This document shows, in pieces, positions 32,685-42,214 of a stretch of 64,000 nucleotides of DNA. The position numbers were made by a program, and so were the translations under genes. Location of the stretch: positions 8,531,131 to 8,595,130 of the forward strand of contig NC_051108.1 in assembly GCF_901709675.1 (NCBI RefSeq), written 5' to 3'. The notes beneath the pieces are model-generated. The model did no database searches. It saw only the letters and a list, made by a program, of their open reading frames with translations, and was not told the origin of the DNA. How positions within the stretch are numbered: position 1 is the first letter of the stretch; every line of letters starts with the position of its first letter. The stretch comes from Syngnathus acus. Lineage: Eukaryota; Chordata; Actinopteri; Syngnathiformes; Syngnathidae.

Positions 32685-32891
32685 CTAATTGTCTAATCTA
32701 TTTTCCAGGCTGACAATTTTCTTATTTTGTTCAATGTTTAATTGTTTGAGCTGCTTCACCTCTCCCATCAGCTCTGTAATAATGGCCTGTTGCTTCATTA
32801 TGGTTTCCACATTTGAAGACATCACTTGCATTGATAACTTCAGCTCCTCCATGTCCTTCTGAAGCACTTTCATGGCCATCCCGGCTATCAA
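32685..32891 (-). CDS. LINE ORF1-like protein, coiled-coil segment
   Basis: A 68-codon frame rich in heptad leucine/isoleucine/valine ('MEELKLSMQVMSSNVETIMK', 'LMGEVKQLKQLNIEQNKKIV', 'LENRLDN'). It precedes the 158-codon frame in the same order and orientation as the coiled coil and RNA-binding domain of ORF1. It is probably one protein split by a stop. Confidence 0.7.
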   Translation of the reverse strand: MIAGMAMKVLQKDMEELKLSMQVMSSNVETIMKQQAIITELMGEVKQLKQLNIEQNKKIVSLENRLDN

Positions 32892-32905
32892 TCAATACCT
32901 GATGG

Positions 32906-33440
32906 TAGCTCTCCTCCTGGGCTGGTGGTGTTAGCCTACTAGGCCTGGTGGTGGGTGTCCTCTTGGGGCTGATGGCGTTTGCCTACTGGGCCTGGTGGTA
33001 GCTGGCCTCCTGGTACCTGGTGTTGGCTAGGCTCCTGGAGGGATGATCGCTGGTCCGGCGCAGGTGGCTAGAGGTCCGGTGAAGGCCGCGGGTCCGGCGT
33101 TGCTGGCACGCAGTCCGCCGACGGCCGCAGGTCCGGCGTTGCTGGGACGAAGTCCGGCAACGGCCGCGGGTCCAGCGTTTCTGGCTCGAGGTCCGGCGAC
33201 GGCCGCGAATCCGGCAACGCTGGAGTGGGACCCTAATGTGGCCGCGAGTCTGATGGCGCCGGGAGGAACCCCAGTGGCGGCCACGGGTCTGGAGTCGCTG
33301 GAGCGAAATCCGACGCCGGCCGCGGAGCCGATGGCGCTGGAAGACTCCGACGTTTGGTGGCTCGGCGACTTCCCGACAGGGAAGAAGCCTCGGCGTGATC
33401 GCTCCTCGACGAGATCGCTCTTCAATCAAAGTTTTTGAAC
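32906..33440 (-). repeat. GC-rich 30-bp minisatellite, possible LINE 5' UTR
   Basis: Imperfect tandem units of about 30 bp with 'ggccgcgggtccggcg' and 'ctggc' blocks (33050-33350), preceded by repeats of 'gggcctggtggtagctgg' type (32920-33040). Frames on both strands (e.g. 33043-33438) are low-complexity by-products. Position just upstream of ORF1 suggests promoter-like 5' UTR repeats of the LINE; that is inference. Confidence 0.55.
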
Positions 33441-34043
33441 AATGAAAATAAAACGAAAAGAAAATCTTGGTGGAAGAACAATGGTTTGCTGTTGAGATCC
33501 CAAGCGGGGTTTGAGACTATTTTGAGATTCTGTGCGGTCTGACCCTAGCGGTGTGTTCGTGCGCACTATCCCCTAACGAGAGAGTCCTGTCTGTCGCAGC
33601 TTGAGCCAGTTGAAAACCAAGCAAGAAGACTTTACAAAAGCAGTCGCTGACCTTTGCCACCATCAAAGACGCCATGTGGACTTCCAGAAACTTGCTGGTA
33701 AGGAAGCACAGACAGATCCCCCCCCCAGCCCGTGGCTGTGCTCCAAATGGCTGCAGCAACTCTCACAGCTGCACATTGCAAGCCTAGAAGACATGGACCT
33801 GGTATTGCAGTACCTCCAGGAACGGTGCACCCCCTCTACTGGTCAAATCCATAGTTCATATGTTAAAAAACCATTTCAATCCGTTCGCTTCATTCTTACA
33901 GGATTAAGCAGTCAATTATGACTTGATGGGGTCTGATCTAAATGTAAGATGTTAGGATTTGAGGCTTTCCCCCCAAACGGTTTGCAAATAGGTTCATTTC
34001 TCGAGGCTTCATGTGCACACAAACCCCCCTGCTGGTCAAAAGG
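33441..34043. other. No gene recognised
   Basis: A 106-codon plus frame at 33601-33921 ('KQEDFTKAVADLCHHQRRHV', 'WLCSKWLQQLSQLH') has protein-like composition, but I cannot match it to a family. It could be an exon or part of another element. Confidence 0.4.
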
Positions 34044-34060
34044 AGTAATTTATTCCATCA

Positions 34061-34693
34061 TTATCGGTTTAAAGTCCGCTTTCCAGGCGCCGCTGGGTTG
34101 GACTGGGTTCTCGATATGGCTGTCTTCCACCGGGAACGGTCCATGGCCATCTTGTGGTTGATGCCGAGTGCCTTCATGTCGGCTGCCACGGTCATCTGCC
34201 AGGTCTTTTTAGGTCGGCCACTGGGTCTTGTTCCCTCTACGTTATACAACATAACTTTCTTCACCCAGTCGTTCTCGTCCTTCCTCACTACATGTCCGTA
34301 CCATCGCAGTCTGCCTCTCCTCACCACATCCACTATGGCCTCCACTCCCATCTTCTTTCTCAGCTCTGCACTGGTCTTTTCCTCCCTCATTGACACACCA
34401 CACATCCATCTGATCATCCTCATTTCTGCTCTGTTTAGTTTGTCTTCATGTTCTGTTTTCAGGGCCCATGCCTCACTTCCGTACGTCATACTGCTTCTGA
34501 CACAGGCTGAGTACACTTGGCCTCTCATCTTCAGGGATGGGGCCTTAGATGTTAAGAAGGGCATGAGTTCCCTGAATTTCTTCCACCCGCTTCTCACCCT
34601 TGTGGTCACTGCTACCCCCCCCCCCCCCCCCATCAGAGTTAAGCATGTCTCCAAGGTAGCAGAAGCTGTCCACCACCTCGTACATTTCCCCAT
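34061..34693 (-). pseudogene. RTE-like LINE C-terminal domain
   Basis: After a run of 17-18 C (34616-34633; poly-G on the coding strand) the frame changes and continues 'VRSGWKKFRELMPFLTSKAP', 'SMTYGSEAWALKTEHE', 'RMIRWMCGVSM' and 'RRGRLRWYGHVVRKDENDWV', the standard C-terminal region of these elements. The homopolymer is the likely cause of the shift, real or a sequencing error. Confidence 0.88.
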
Positions 34694-36221
34694 CTACCAC
34701 AAGCCCCTCTTGCTCAGCTGGGTCTGCTTGGGCGACTTCTCCCCTACACCGCTTGCATTGGAAGGTCTCACTTGCAGCTAGTAGGCTGCCTTTTACTCCG
34801 CTGCATCTTCGGTGTACCCATCTCTGACAACCCTTGCACCGGATAGAGTTAGCTTGCACTCCCTTCCCGCAAACTCCACATGGCCATGCTCCTGACTGCG
34901 ATATCACTCCCAGGCCAGCACCACCGACCATGACCTTTGATTTTGCCGCATTCACCTTCATTCCTTTCACTTCCAGGCATGTCTTCCAGGCCGCTAGCTT
35001 CCTAGCTAGGTCTTCTCGACTGTGAGCCATCAATACCAGGTCATCCGCGTAGAGCAGCTCCCATGGTAGTCCACCCCTCACTTCCCTCGATACCACATCC
35101 ATCACGATAGCAAACAGTAATGGGCTGAGCACTGATCCCTGGTGCACCCCTACCCTTACTTCAAACCCATTACTGTCGCCAACTCCTGTCCTAACAGCTG
35201 TGCAGGCTCTGCAGTAGAGAGCCATCACAGCCTTAACCAGTCCCTCTTCCACGCCCAACTTCCTTAGGGCCCACCTCACCACCTCCCTGTCGAACGCTTT
35301 TTCCAGGTCAACAAAAGCGAAGTACAACCTCTTCCTCTTCTCCTGGTGTTTCTCTTGCATCTTTCGGATGACAAAAATTGCGTCTGTTGTACCTTTACCA
35401 GGCATGAAGCCATACTGCATCTCGTCCACCTTTACCCGTGACCTCACCCTCCTTTCCAACACCCTCTCTAATAGCTTCATTCCATGCTCCAGCAGCTTTA
35501 TGGCCCTGTATGACCCGCATGCGAGTGGGTCCCCCTTCCCTTTGAATAGAGGCACCAGGACGCTTCTTGTCCAGTCCCCCGGAATGTGCCCCTCAGCGAT
35601 GACACTGTTACACAGGTCAGTCATCCACTGCACACCGACGTCTCCCGCTGCCTTTAGCATCTCTGCCAACACTCCAGATGGTCCAGCTGCCTTTCCATCC
35701 TTCATGGCCTTCATGGCTTTCCCCACTTCTGTTCGCGTGATCGGGCCACATTCACCCTCCACTTCATCGCATCCCACCTCTCCATCCCAGTCATTCTCCA
35801 CATTCAGCAGCTTCTCCATGTACCTTTGCCATACTTCCTTCACTCCTCTGTTGTCTGTCACAATGTTGCCATTCTCATCCTTCACACAGTTTGCACCGAT
35901 CACATCACGCCTCTCCTTAACCATTTGCTTCGCTATCTTGAAGAAGCTCTTTTGTCCTCTCTCACTCTCCAATTCACTTACAAATTCTTTCCTCTTGGTC
36001 TCTTGGGCCTCCCTCACTGCTGCCCGTGACGCCCTCCTTGCCTCTACATACCGCGCTCGGTCTGCCTCCCTTTTAGATTTCTTCCATACTTTATGGCACC
36101 TCCTCTTCTCATTCACCGCTCTTTCGACGCTGTCATTCCACCACCATGTCTCTCTTTCTCTTGCTTTACCCTTTGACCATCCGCACACCTCCTCTGTAGC
36201 TTCAAGCAGAGCCTTCTTCAT
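34545..36221 (-). pseudogene. RTE-like LINE reverse transcriptase with zinc cluster
   Basis: A 558-codon frame with 'KDGKAAGPSGVLAEMLKAAG', 'YRAIKLLEHGMKLLERVLER', 'YFAFVDLEKAFDREV', 'VGVHQGSVLSPLLFAIVMDV' and the catalytic 'YADDLVLMAHS'. It is followed by a PHD-like cluster 'CGVCGKGVQANSIRCKGC' ... 'HRRCSGVKG' ... 'FQCKRC'. The frame is the same as that of the endonuclease upstream, separated only by an in-frame TGA at 36228-36230. It then meets the homopolymer shift at 34616-34633. Confidence 0.92.
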
Positions 36222-36227
36222 TGCCTG

Positions 36228-36955
36228 TCACTTGCCATCCACACCACCCGACTCCATCATCTCCTCCACTTCTGCTATATGCTCAATCTTCTCCCGAAAC
36301 TCGTTTTTATTCCCTCCGCTATGTAGCTTCCACACCTTCAACTTGGGAGGATGCTTCTTAGCCCCCACCTTCTTGATCCGCAGAGTTAGGTCTCCGATGA
36401 CTAGGCGATGCTGAGACACACACTCTTCTCCGGGGATTGCCTTGGCATCCCTGACCAGGACGCGGTCCTCCTTTCTGACCATGATGTAATCTATTGTGCT
36501 CTTGCAGCCACCCGAACTGTATGTTACTAATTTGGCTTCGTCCTTCTTGAAAAGCGTGTTGCACAGCACCAGCTCCAGTGCGTCGCCGAACTCCAGGATC
36601 CTCTCTCCCTCTGCGTTCCGCATGCTGTACCCCTGTCCCCCATGTACCCCCTCAAAGCCATCTGACTCCCTCCCCACGTGTCCATTCAGATCACCTCCCA
36701 GAATTATAACCTCATTCTGGGGGATCCCTGACAGCACCGTGATGGCCTTGTCCCAGAACGCATCCTTCTCGTCCTGACTTCTGCCAATTTGAGGGGCATA
36801 GATTGAAATTACGTTTGTCAGGCGCTTGCCAACGATCAACTTCACAAAGATGATCCGCTCATTTACCCTGCTAATGCTTAGCACTTGATCTATCCACTTT
36901 TCAGCGATAAGTACTCCAACACCACCAGTCCCTTCGTTACAGCCTTGCCAGAAGA
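36228..36955 (-). pseudogene. RTE-like LINE endonuclease, N-truncated
   Basis: Endonuclease core with 'VISIYAPQIGRSQDEKDAFW', 'IILGGDLNGHVGRESDGFEG', 'TYSSGGCKSTIDYIMVR' and 'SQHRLVIGDL'. Catalytic D-x-N and D-Y motifs are present, but the N-terminal N and E motifs are lost with the truncation. The open frame starts at 37007 in flanking DNA. It ends at a TGA in frame with RT, probably a CGA-to-TGA change. Confidence 0.88.
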
Positions 36956-36970
36956 AGTAATTTATTCCAT

Positions 36971-37204
36971 TAATGAGAATTACATTGACCTTTATATTTT
37001 GCTTCATGTAGCCTGATCAAAATGAATAAAACTTCTCTCTGTATGTGCATTCACGTGTAACATTGAAGGAGGTGGATATTGTGTTTCAATATGTAAATAA
37101 ATACCATCATTGTCTATTAAGACACTAAAAGTTGATGGAACACATTTTGTTTTGAGACTGATGTGCTTATGGATGAAGATGACTTGTACTTGTGATTGTG
37201 CTTG
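36971..37204. other. No gene recognised
   Basis: AT-rich flank of the RTE-like insertion; no repeats or frames of note. Confidence 0.5.
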
Positions 37205-37625
37205 TGAACAGTAAAGAGGAGTGCTTGTGCAATTGAGGGGGATGGTTATTGGTTTTTATTCAAAAACAATATTTTTTGCCAAATTACAATAGATTGACAT
37301 GTGCCCATTCAAATGGGTACCACCAGAAATTAAACTGTATTGATAAACGAGGTCTTAAACGTGATTGTCTGTCTGCACTCAGCATAATTTCACTGTTTAT
37401 GTGAACATGTGTCGGTATGAATTACTTGACAGTATGACTGTTGCACGGAGTATGATATAGGCAGTTATCCGTTGCGATATTGATATTTTAACAGAGAAAG
37501 AAAGCTCCGCTTTCGCAGAGCATCAAAAAATTGAGATAGATTCTTATTGTTCCTCCCCACGGAAATCTTGAGTAAAAGGCCAAAGATTTATTCGATCTGA
37601 AGAGAAATAAGAGTGAGCTGATAAT
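37205..37625 (+). repeat. Third, unfilled copy of arm sequence
   Basis: Matches 6812-6996 followed directly by 9059-9192 and 9246-9340, in the same orientation as the left arm. It lacks both the L2 RT insertion (6998-9058) and the L2 tail (9193-9245). Divergence is clearly higher than between the arms. It is a natural empty-site reference for the two insertions. Confidence 0.88.
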
Positions 37626-37639
37626 ATGGGGAAAAGTTT

Positions 37640-38170
37640 ATGTTTAATGTATCATGATATAGTGAGAGCCCTTCTGGTTGCTAGCAGGTCTTTATTCTCT
37701 CGCCCTAGAAAGGCTAAGAACATCAAGCCCGGGTGGAATAAATGGGTAGCTGGCCACCATGCAGAGGCCAATGAGGCCCACAAGCAATGTTCCCTCTAAG
37801 CTGCGCACGTGCGCAATCGCGCACTGCCCGCACGTTCTCAGCGCACAAGAAATCTATCCAGCGCATTAATTGTCATGAGGTGTCTATTGCCGGAGGATAA
37901 CTTTCTGACAGAAAAGCCAGTGGTCTGGATAACATCACAGCAGAGCATTTAAAGTTAGCTGGCCCCCGATTGACAGCGCTGCTGTCTCTCTGTTTCTCAT
38001 GGCTTGCTGACTCACGGTACTCTACCTGACTCCATGAAGTCTGTAGTTCTGGTCCCTGTTATAAAAGACAAGGCTGGTAAAGTAGGATGTATTGCTAACT
38101 GTAGACCAATAGCTCTAGCTAGTATACTCTCCAAAGAGTACTTAACTCTGTCAAGAATTAGAAAAATTAC
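37640..38170 (+). pseudogene. LINE fragment (linker and RT start) with a small MITE
   Basis: Frames read 'RKAKNIKPGWNKWVAGHHAE' (endonuclease-RT linker) and, after a break, 'KASGLDNITAEHLKLAGPRL' and 'NCRPIALASILSK' (RT fingers) with stops. Between them (about 37783-37890) lies 'gcaatgttccctctaagctg', a common hAT-derived vertebrate MITE core. Both are old. Confidence 0.75.
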
Positions 38171-38204
38171 TTCTTGACAGATTAAGTGTATATATAACTA
38201 CCGT

Positions 38205-39010
38205 ATTTTTCGGACTAAAAGTCGCTCCGGAATATAAGGCGCATTAGCCATAAAATGCACAATAAAGTGAAAGAAAAAAAAAAGATATAAGTCACTCCGG
38301 AGTATAAGTCGCATTTGGGGGAAATTTATCCAAAAAATCCAACGCCAAGAACAGACATGAACGAGCAACAACAGGCTAAACGATAGGTATACTAATGTGA
38401 CATAAACACAAACGAAGAGCTGAGGACGGGCCTGACGTAACATTCAGAGTTATTCAAATAACTATTACATAAATAACACGTTTATCAAACTATCTGTGTC
38501 ACTCCAATTCATTAAATCCATCGATTGTCCTTTATGGAAACGATGCCACGTGTGTGCCACGCCGCTGACGTCTAAATATTCTAAATATTCCACAGACCCA
38601 TATAACGATATATAAAGTATCTATCAAATAACTATCATATAAACAACAATATTATCAAACCATCTGTGTCACTCCAAATCATTAAATCCATCGATCAAAT
38701 TCCTCGTCCTTTGTCAACAACGCCGCGCGTGCGCCGCTGATGTCAGCCTTGTCATTATTCCACAGATTACTATATAACAATATCGTTTAGCGTTAACAAA
38801 GTACCAGGAAAGACGTGGGTTTGGTAAACGGCTCTTTATTTAACATAAAAAGAGTTCAACGAGCCAACAACTACTGAACTGTAACGATAAAAACATATAC
38901 AAGTTGCTACACGAAATAAAATATATCAAATAACTATAACAGAAATAGTTCACCGCCACACGGCCCCAAGCACCGGCATCGACTTCCAGGCGTGTCTAAA
39001 TCTAAACAGG
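38205..39010. mobile_element. Degenerate DNA transposon spanning inner edge of right arm
   Basis: Begins 'ccgtatttttcggactaaaa', a common fish TIR-type start, with repeated 'gtcgctccggaatataaggc'. Diverged 168-bp units follow (38465-38760), then 'aaagtaccaggaaagacgtg'. The part from 38514 on is shared with 26130-26628. Confidence 0.65.
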
Positions 39011-39386
39011 TCTTCATGTCTAGTGTATCATCAAATTGAAAGAGGAAAATATAGGTAAACTGTTTGTGTGCTGTTTTGATCTTTGTTGTGGTGACCCCGA
39101 ATGTCAGTGACAAAAGCCAAAAGAAAGAGGCAAATTTTTCATCTTATGTACAATTTTTAATTTGTTTCTCTTGACTCCAGTCGAGCAACCTGTGCTTGCT
39201 GATATTCACAATCCCTGCTTACTTTGCTGCCCTACCCCTTAAAAGAAGAAAAAGTTATTTTAGTCTGAGCAACCTGCTCCCTACTGAAAATAGGGTTTCC
39301 AACTAAGGTTTCCAACTAGGACGAGGGTTTCCAACTAGGGCTAGAGTTAGGGTTAGGGCTAGTTTGGAATGGGTATATAAAAAGTC

Positions 39387-39459
39387 TGCCCCACCTGAGG
39401 ACCGAACTGTTGACCTTCAGATTGTGAGACTGACATGCTAGCACCTGCACTAATGAGGC
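39387..39459 (-). tRNA. tRNA-Met-like body with CAC anticodon loop (right)
   Basis: 73 nt, anticodon loop CTCACAA (CAC), acceptor GCCTCAT against GTGGGGC. Counterpart of 25682-25753. D-arm 'TTAGTGCAGGTGCTAGC' is weakened. Confidence 0.6.
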
Positions 39460-39691
39460 TGTGCATTTGCAGTTTTACAATTCTTTTTTACTGTAAAATT
39501 GATCCAACCACCGGCCATTTCAATCAAACTGAACTTCACAGAAAGAAAAACTGACTTTAAGTCTGAGCATTCTGAAACTAGGGTTTCCAACTCAGGTTAG
39601 GGAAGCCAACTAAGGTTTCAAACTGTGGCCAGGGTTTCCAACGAGGATGAGGGTTTCCCACTAGGGCTAGAGTTAGGACTATATGAAAGTA

Positions 39692-39764
39692 TGCCCCGTG
39701 TGAGGATCGAACTCACGACCTTCAGTATATGAGACTGACACGCTACCACCTGCGCCAACGACGC
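39692..39764 (-). tRNA. tRNA-Met(CAT), copy 1 (right)
   Basis: 73-nt cloverleaf; anticodon arm TCAGT-CTCATAT-ACTGA fully paired, T-arm GTGAG-TTCGATC-CTCAC perfect with good B box. The acceptor GCGTCGT/ACGGGGC has one G:G mismatch. Close to elongator tRNA-Met. Confidence 0.82.
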
Positions 39765-39919
39765 TATGTATTTGCATTTTGTGCAATTGTTTTTTACTGT
39801 AAAATTGATTCAACCATCGCCCATTTTGATCAAACTTAACTAGGCTAGGGCTAGGATTTCCAACTAGGACTAGGGTTTCCAGGAAGGGCTAGAGTTAGGG
39901 TTGGACTATATATAAATCA

Positions 39920-39992
39920 TGCGGCGTGTGAGGACCGAACTCTCGACTTTCAGATTACGACACTGACGCGCTACCGCGTGCGCCAACGAGAC
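39920..39992 (-). tRNA. tRNA-Met-like body with CGT (Thr) anticodon, copy 1 (right)
   Basis: 73 nt; the body matches elongator tRNA-Met, but the loop is GTCGTAA, giving CGT. The acceptor GTCTCGT/ACGCCGC has two mismatches. Likely a pseudogene. Confidence 0.6.
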
Positions 39993-40191
39993 TTTGTGGC
40001 ACCTGTCTTAAAATTCTATTTTACTGTAAAAAAGATTCAACCACCGGCCATTTCCATTAAACTGAACTTCATCGAAAGAAAAAGTTACTTTTGTCTGAGC
40101 ATTCTCAAACTTGGGTTTCCAACTAAGGTTTCCAACTGGGGCTAGGGTTTCCAACAAGGACTCGAGTTAGGGTTAGGACTAAATAAAACAG

Positions 40192-40264
40192 AGCCCCGTG
40201 TGAGGGTTGAACTCACGACCTTCAGTTTACTAGACTGACGCGCTACCGCCTGCGCTAACGAGGC
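40192..40264 (-). tRNA. tRNA-Met-like body with AGT (Thr) anticodon, copy 1 (right)
   Basis: 73-nt cloverleaf with fully paired acceptor (GCCTCGT/ACGGGGC), anticodon stem (TCAGT-CTAGTAA-ACTGA) and T-arm (GTGAG-TTCAACC-CTCAC). The body is that of elongator tRNA-Met, but the anticodon reads AGT. The structure would be stable; the charging identity cannot be told from sequence. Confidence 0.72.
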
Positions 40265-40503
40265 GTGAGTAGTTGGTCTTACAAAGATAGTTTATTGTAA
40301 AATTGATTCAACCACCGGCCATTTCAATTAAACTCAACTTCACAGACAGAAAACTTTATTCTATTCTGAGCAACCTGTTATCTTCTGAAATTGACAATGA
40401 TTTTACTGTGGACTAAGGAAAACAGCGCGTCAAACTGTGGCCAGGGTTTCCAACGAGGATGAGGGTTTCCCACTAGGGCTAGAGTTAGAACTATATGAAA
40501 GTA

Positions 40504-40576
40504 TGCCCCGTGTGAGGATCGAACTCACGACCTTCAGTATATGAGACTGACACGCTACCACCTGCGCCAACGACGC
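40504..40576 (-). tRNA. tRNA-Met(CAT), copy 2 (right)
   Basis: Second copy from the 812-bp duplication, identical over the tRNA to 39692-39764. Confidence 0.82.
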
Positions 40577-40731
40577 TATGTATTTGCATTTTGTGCAATT
40601 GTTTTTTACTGTAAAATTGATTCAACCATCGCCCATTTTGATCAAACTTAACTAGGCTAGGGCTACGATTTCCAACTAGGACTAGGGTTTCCAGGAAGGG
40701 CTAGAGTTAGGGTTGGACTATATATAAATCA

Positions 40732-40804
40732 TGCGGCGTGTGAGGACCGAACTCTCGACTTTCAGATTACGACACTGACGCGCTACCGCGTGCGCCAACG
40801 AGAC
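40732..40804 (-). tRNA. tRNA-Met-like body with CGT anticodon, copy 2 (right)
   Basis: Duplicate of 39920-39992 at offset 812, with the same acceptor mismatches. Confidence 0.6.
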
Positions 40805-41003
40805 TTTGTGGCACCTGTCTTAAAATTCTATTTTACTGTAAAAAAGATTCAACCACCGGCCATTTCCATCAAACTGAACTTCATCGAAAGAAAAAGTTAC
40901 TTTTGTCTGAGCATTCTCAAACTTGGGTTTCCAACTAAGGTTTCCAACTGGGGCTAGGGTTTCCAACAAGGACTCGAGTTAGGGTTAGGACTAAATAAAA
41001 CAG

Positions 41004-41076
41004 AGCCCCGTGTGAGGGTTGAACTCACGACCTTCAGTTTACTAGACTGACGCGCTACCGCCTGCGCTAACGAGGC
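41004..41076 (-). tRNA. tRNA-Met-like body with AGT anticodon, copy 2 (right)
   Basis: Duplicate of 40192-40264 at offset 812; all stems paired. Confidence 0.72.
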
Positions 41077-41237
41077 GTGAGTAGTTGGTCTTACAAAGAT
41101 AGTTTATTGTAAAATTGATTCAACCACCGGCCATTTCAATTAAACTCAACTTCACAGACAGAAAACTTTATTCTATTCTGAGCAACCTGTTATCTTCTGA
41201 AATTGACAATGATTTTACTGTGGACTAAGGAAAACAG

Positions 41238-41310
41238 CGCCCCGTGTGAGGGCCGCGCTCACAACCTTCAGATTTTGAGACTGATGCACGACCACTTGCA
41301 CTAACAAGGT
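41238..41310 (-). tRNA. tRNA-Met-like body with CAA anticodon loop (right)
   Basis: Counterpart of 25149-25221, loop CTCAAAA. Its T-loop region reads GCGGCCC, further from consensus than the left copy. Probable pseudogene. Confidence 0.58.
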
Positions 41311-41461
41311 AATATGTCAATTGCATTACAATTCTCTTTTACTGTAAATTGATTAATCCACAGGCCATTTATGTCTGTAACAATTGTGAACTTCACTTGC
41401 CACAAAAGGCTGCAGTCATCAGAAGTCGTTGCCATGTTTCAATTGGTACAGTCTTTCACAT

Positions 41462-41534
41462 GGCTATGTGGCCTAATGGATAAGGCGTCTGACTTTGCAT
41501 CAGAGGATTGAGTGTTCAAGTCCTTTCATGGTCA
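41462..41534 (+). tRNA. tRNA-Arg-like body with TTG anticodon loop (right)
   Basis: Uninterrupted counterpart of the LINE-split tRNA-Arg at 21479-24997. The anticodon loop is CTTTGCA (TTG, and an unusual C37), while the left copy has CTTCGGA (TCG). Stems are otherwise tRNA-Arg-like. Probably a decayed gene. Confidence 0.65.
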
Positions 41535-41699
41535 ATTTAATATAATTCATATGAAATCAATGACTTTATTTCAGTCTGAACCAACTCTTGTATACTGTCA
41601 GAAAGGGTTTTGGTTTCTGATTTATTTTTTTGTTGTGCTGACTCCCCCCAATCTCAGTGCAACAAAGTGACAAAAACCAAAAGAAAAAACGCTTTCTCT

Positions 41700-41850
41700 A
41701 TTACACACTAGGGCCAGCGTTTCCAACTAGGGCTAGGGTTTCCAACTAGGGTTCCAACTCTGGGTAGGGTTTCAAACTAGGAATTCCAACTGGGGCAAGG
41801 GTTTCCAATTAGGGTTTCCAACTTGGGCTGGGGTTTCCAACTAGAGACAA
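41700..41850. repeat. Telomere-like spacer motif (right)
   Basis: Irregular repeats of 'gtttccaactagggctagg'. Counterpart of 21150-21300. Confidence 0.8.
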
Positions 41851-42003
41851 CATTGGACAGCTGCCACTTGTTGGGAACCTTTAAATGTTTAGTCTTATCA
41901 ACGAATGTGTTTCAGAGGCTAGATTTAAAACGTGGCTGCTGGTTTTCGTGAACCAAACCCATTAAAAAAAAGTGAAAGAATGAAACAATTCTCAATAGGA
42001 GAA

Positions 42004-42076
42004 GCCTGGTTAGCTCAGTTGGGAGAGCATGAGACTCTTAATCTCATGGTCGTGGGTTCAAGCCACACGTTGGGCG
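42004..42076 (+). tRNA. tRNA-Lys(CTT) (right)
   Basis: 73 nt; anticodon arm TGAGA-CTCTTAA-TCTCA is canonical. T-arm GTGGG/CACAC has one mismatch not present in the left copy, and acceptor GCCTGGT/GTTGGGC is mostly paired with wobbles. Confidence 0.85.
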
Positions 42077-42141
42077 TCCCTGCTTGTTGGGAGCCGTTGA
42101 ATTCTTAGTCTTATCAAGGCCACACTTAAAAAGTTTCACAT

Positions 42142-42214
42142 GGCGATGTGGCCTCATGGATAAGGCGTCTGACTTCGGATCAGACGATTGAGCGTTCGAG
42201 TCCCTTCATAGTCA
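42142..42214 (+). tRNA. tRNA-Arg(TCG)-like (right)
   Basis: Counterpart of 20784-20856; anticodon loop CTTCGGA. The acceptor has the same single mismatch. The T-arm 3' side reads CCCTT here, versus CCCGT on the left. Confidence 0.8.

Larger units (their letters stand above)
28683..32905 (-). mobile_element. Two-ORF LINE, near full length (spacer)
   Basis: Minus-strand non-LTR element. Poly-A tail (T-run) at 28683, 3' UTR to about 29070, ORF2 29070-32106 (endonuclease and RT), ORF1 region 32193-32891. GC-rich repeats upstream (to about 33440) may be its 5' UTR. Style of the RT suggests the CR1/L2/Daphne-like group; uncertain. The 3' UTR also exists as a separate fragment at 26629. Confidence 0.88.
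34059..36955 (-). mobile_element. RTE-like LINE, 5'-truncated, 15-bp target duplication
   Basis: Flanked by AGTAATTTATTCCAT at 34044-34058 and 36956-36970. The element starts inside the endonuclease ('FWQGCNEGTGGVGVLIAEKW'), so it is 5'-truncated. The protein style, with a PHD-like zinc cluster after RT, is typical of RTE/'craniofacial development protein 2-like' elements widespread in fish and marine animals. Confidence 0.9.
39618..41241. repeat. 812-bp tandem duplication in tRNA array (right)
   Basis: 39618-40429 and 40430-41241 are nearly identical direct copies (offset 812), each with three tRNA-like genes (CAT, CGT and AGT loops). Few differences are seen: 'aggactat' versus 'agaactat', and 'gggctaggatt' versus 'gggctacgatt'. 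The junction is at 'aacagcg'. Confidence 0.93.

Noticed and set aside
33043-33438. Alanine/proline-rich 131-codon frame and arginine-rich frames opposite
   Set aside because: By-products of the 30-bp GC repeat.
35368-36414. 348-codon plus frame
   Set aside because: Antisense of the RTE-like reverse transcriptase and endonuclease.
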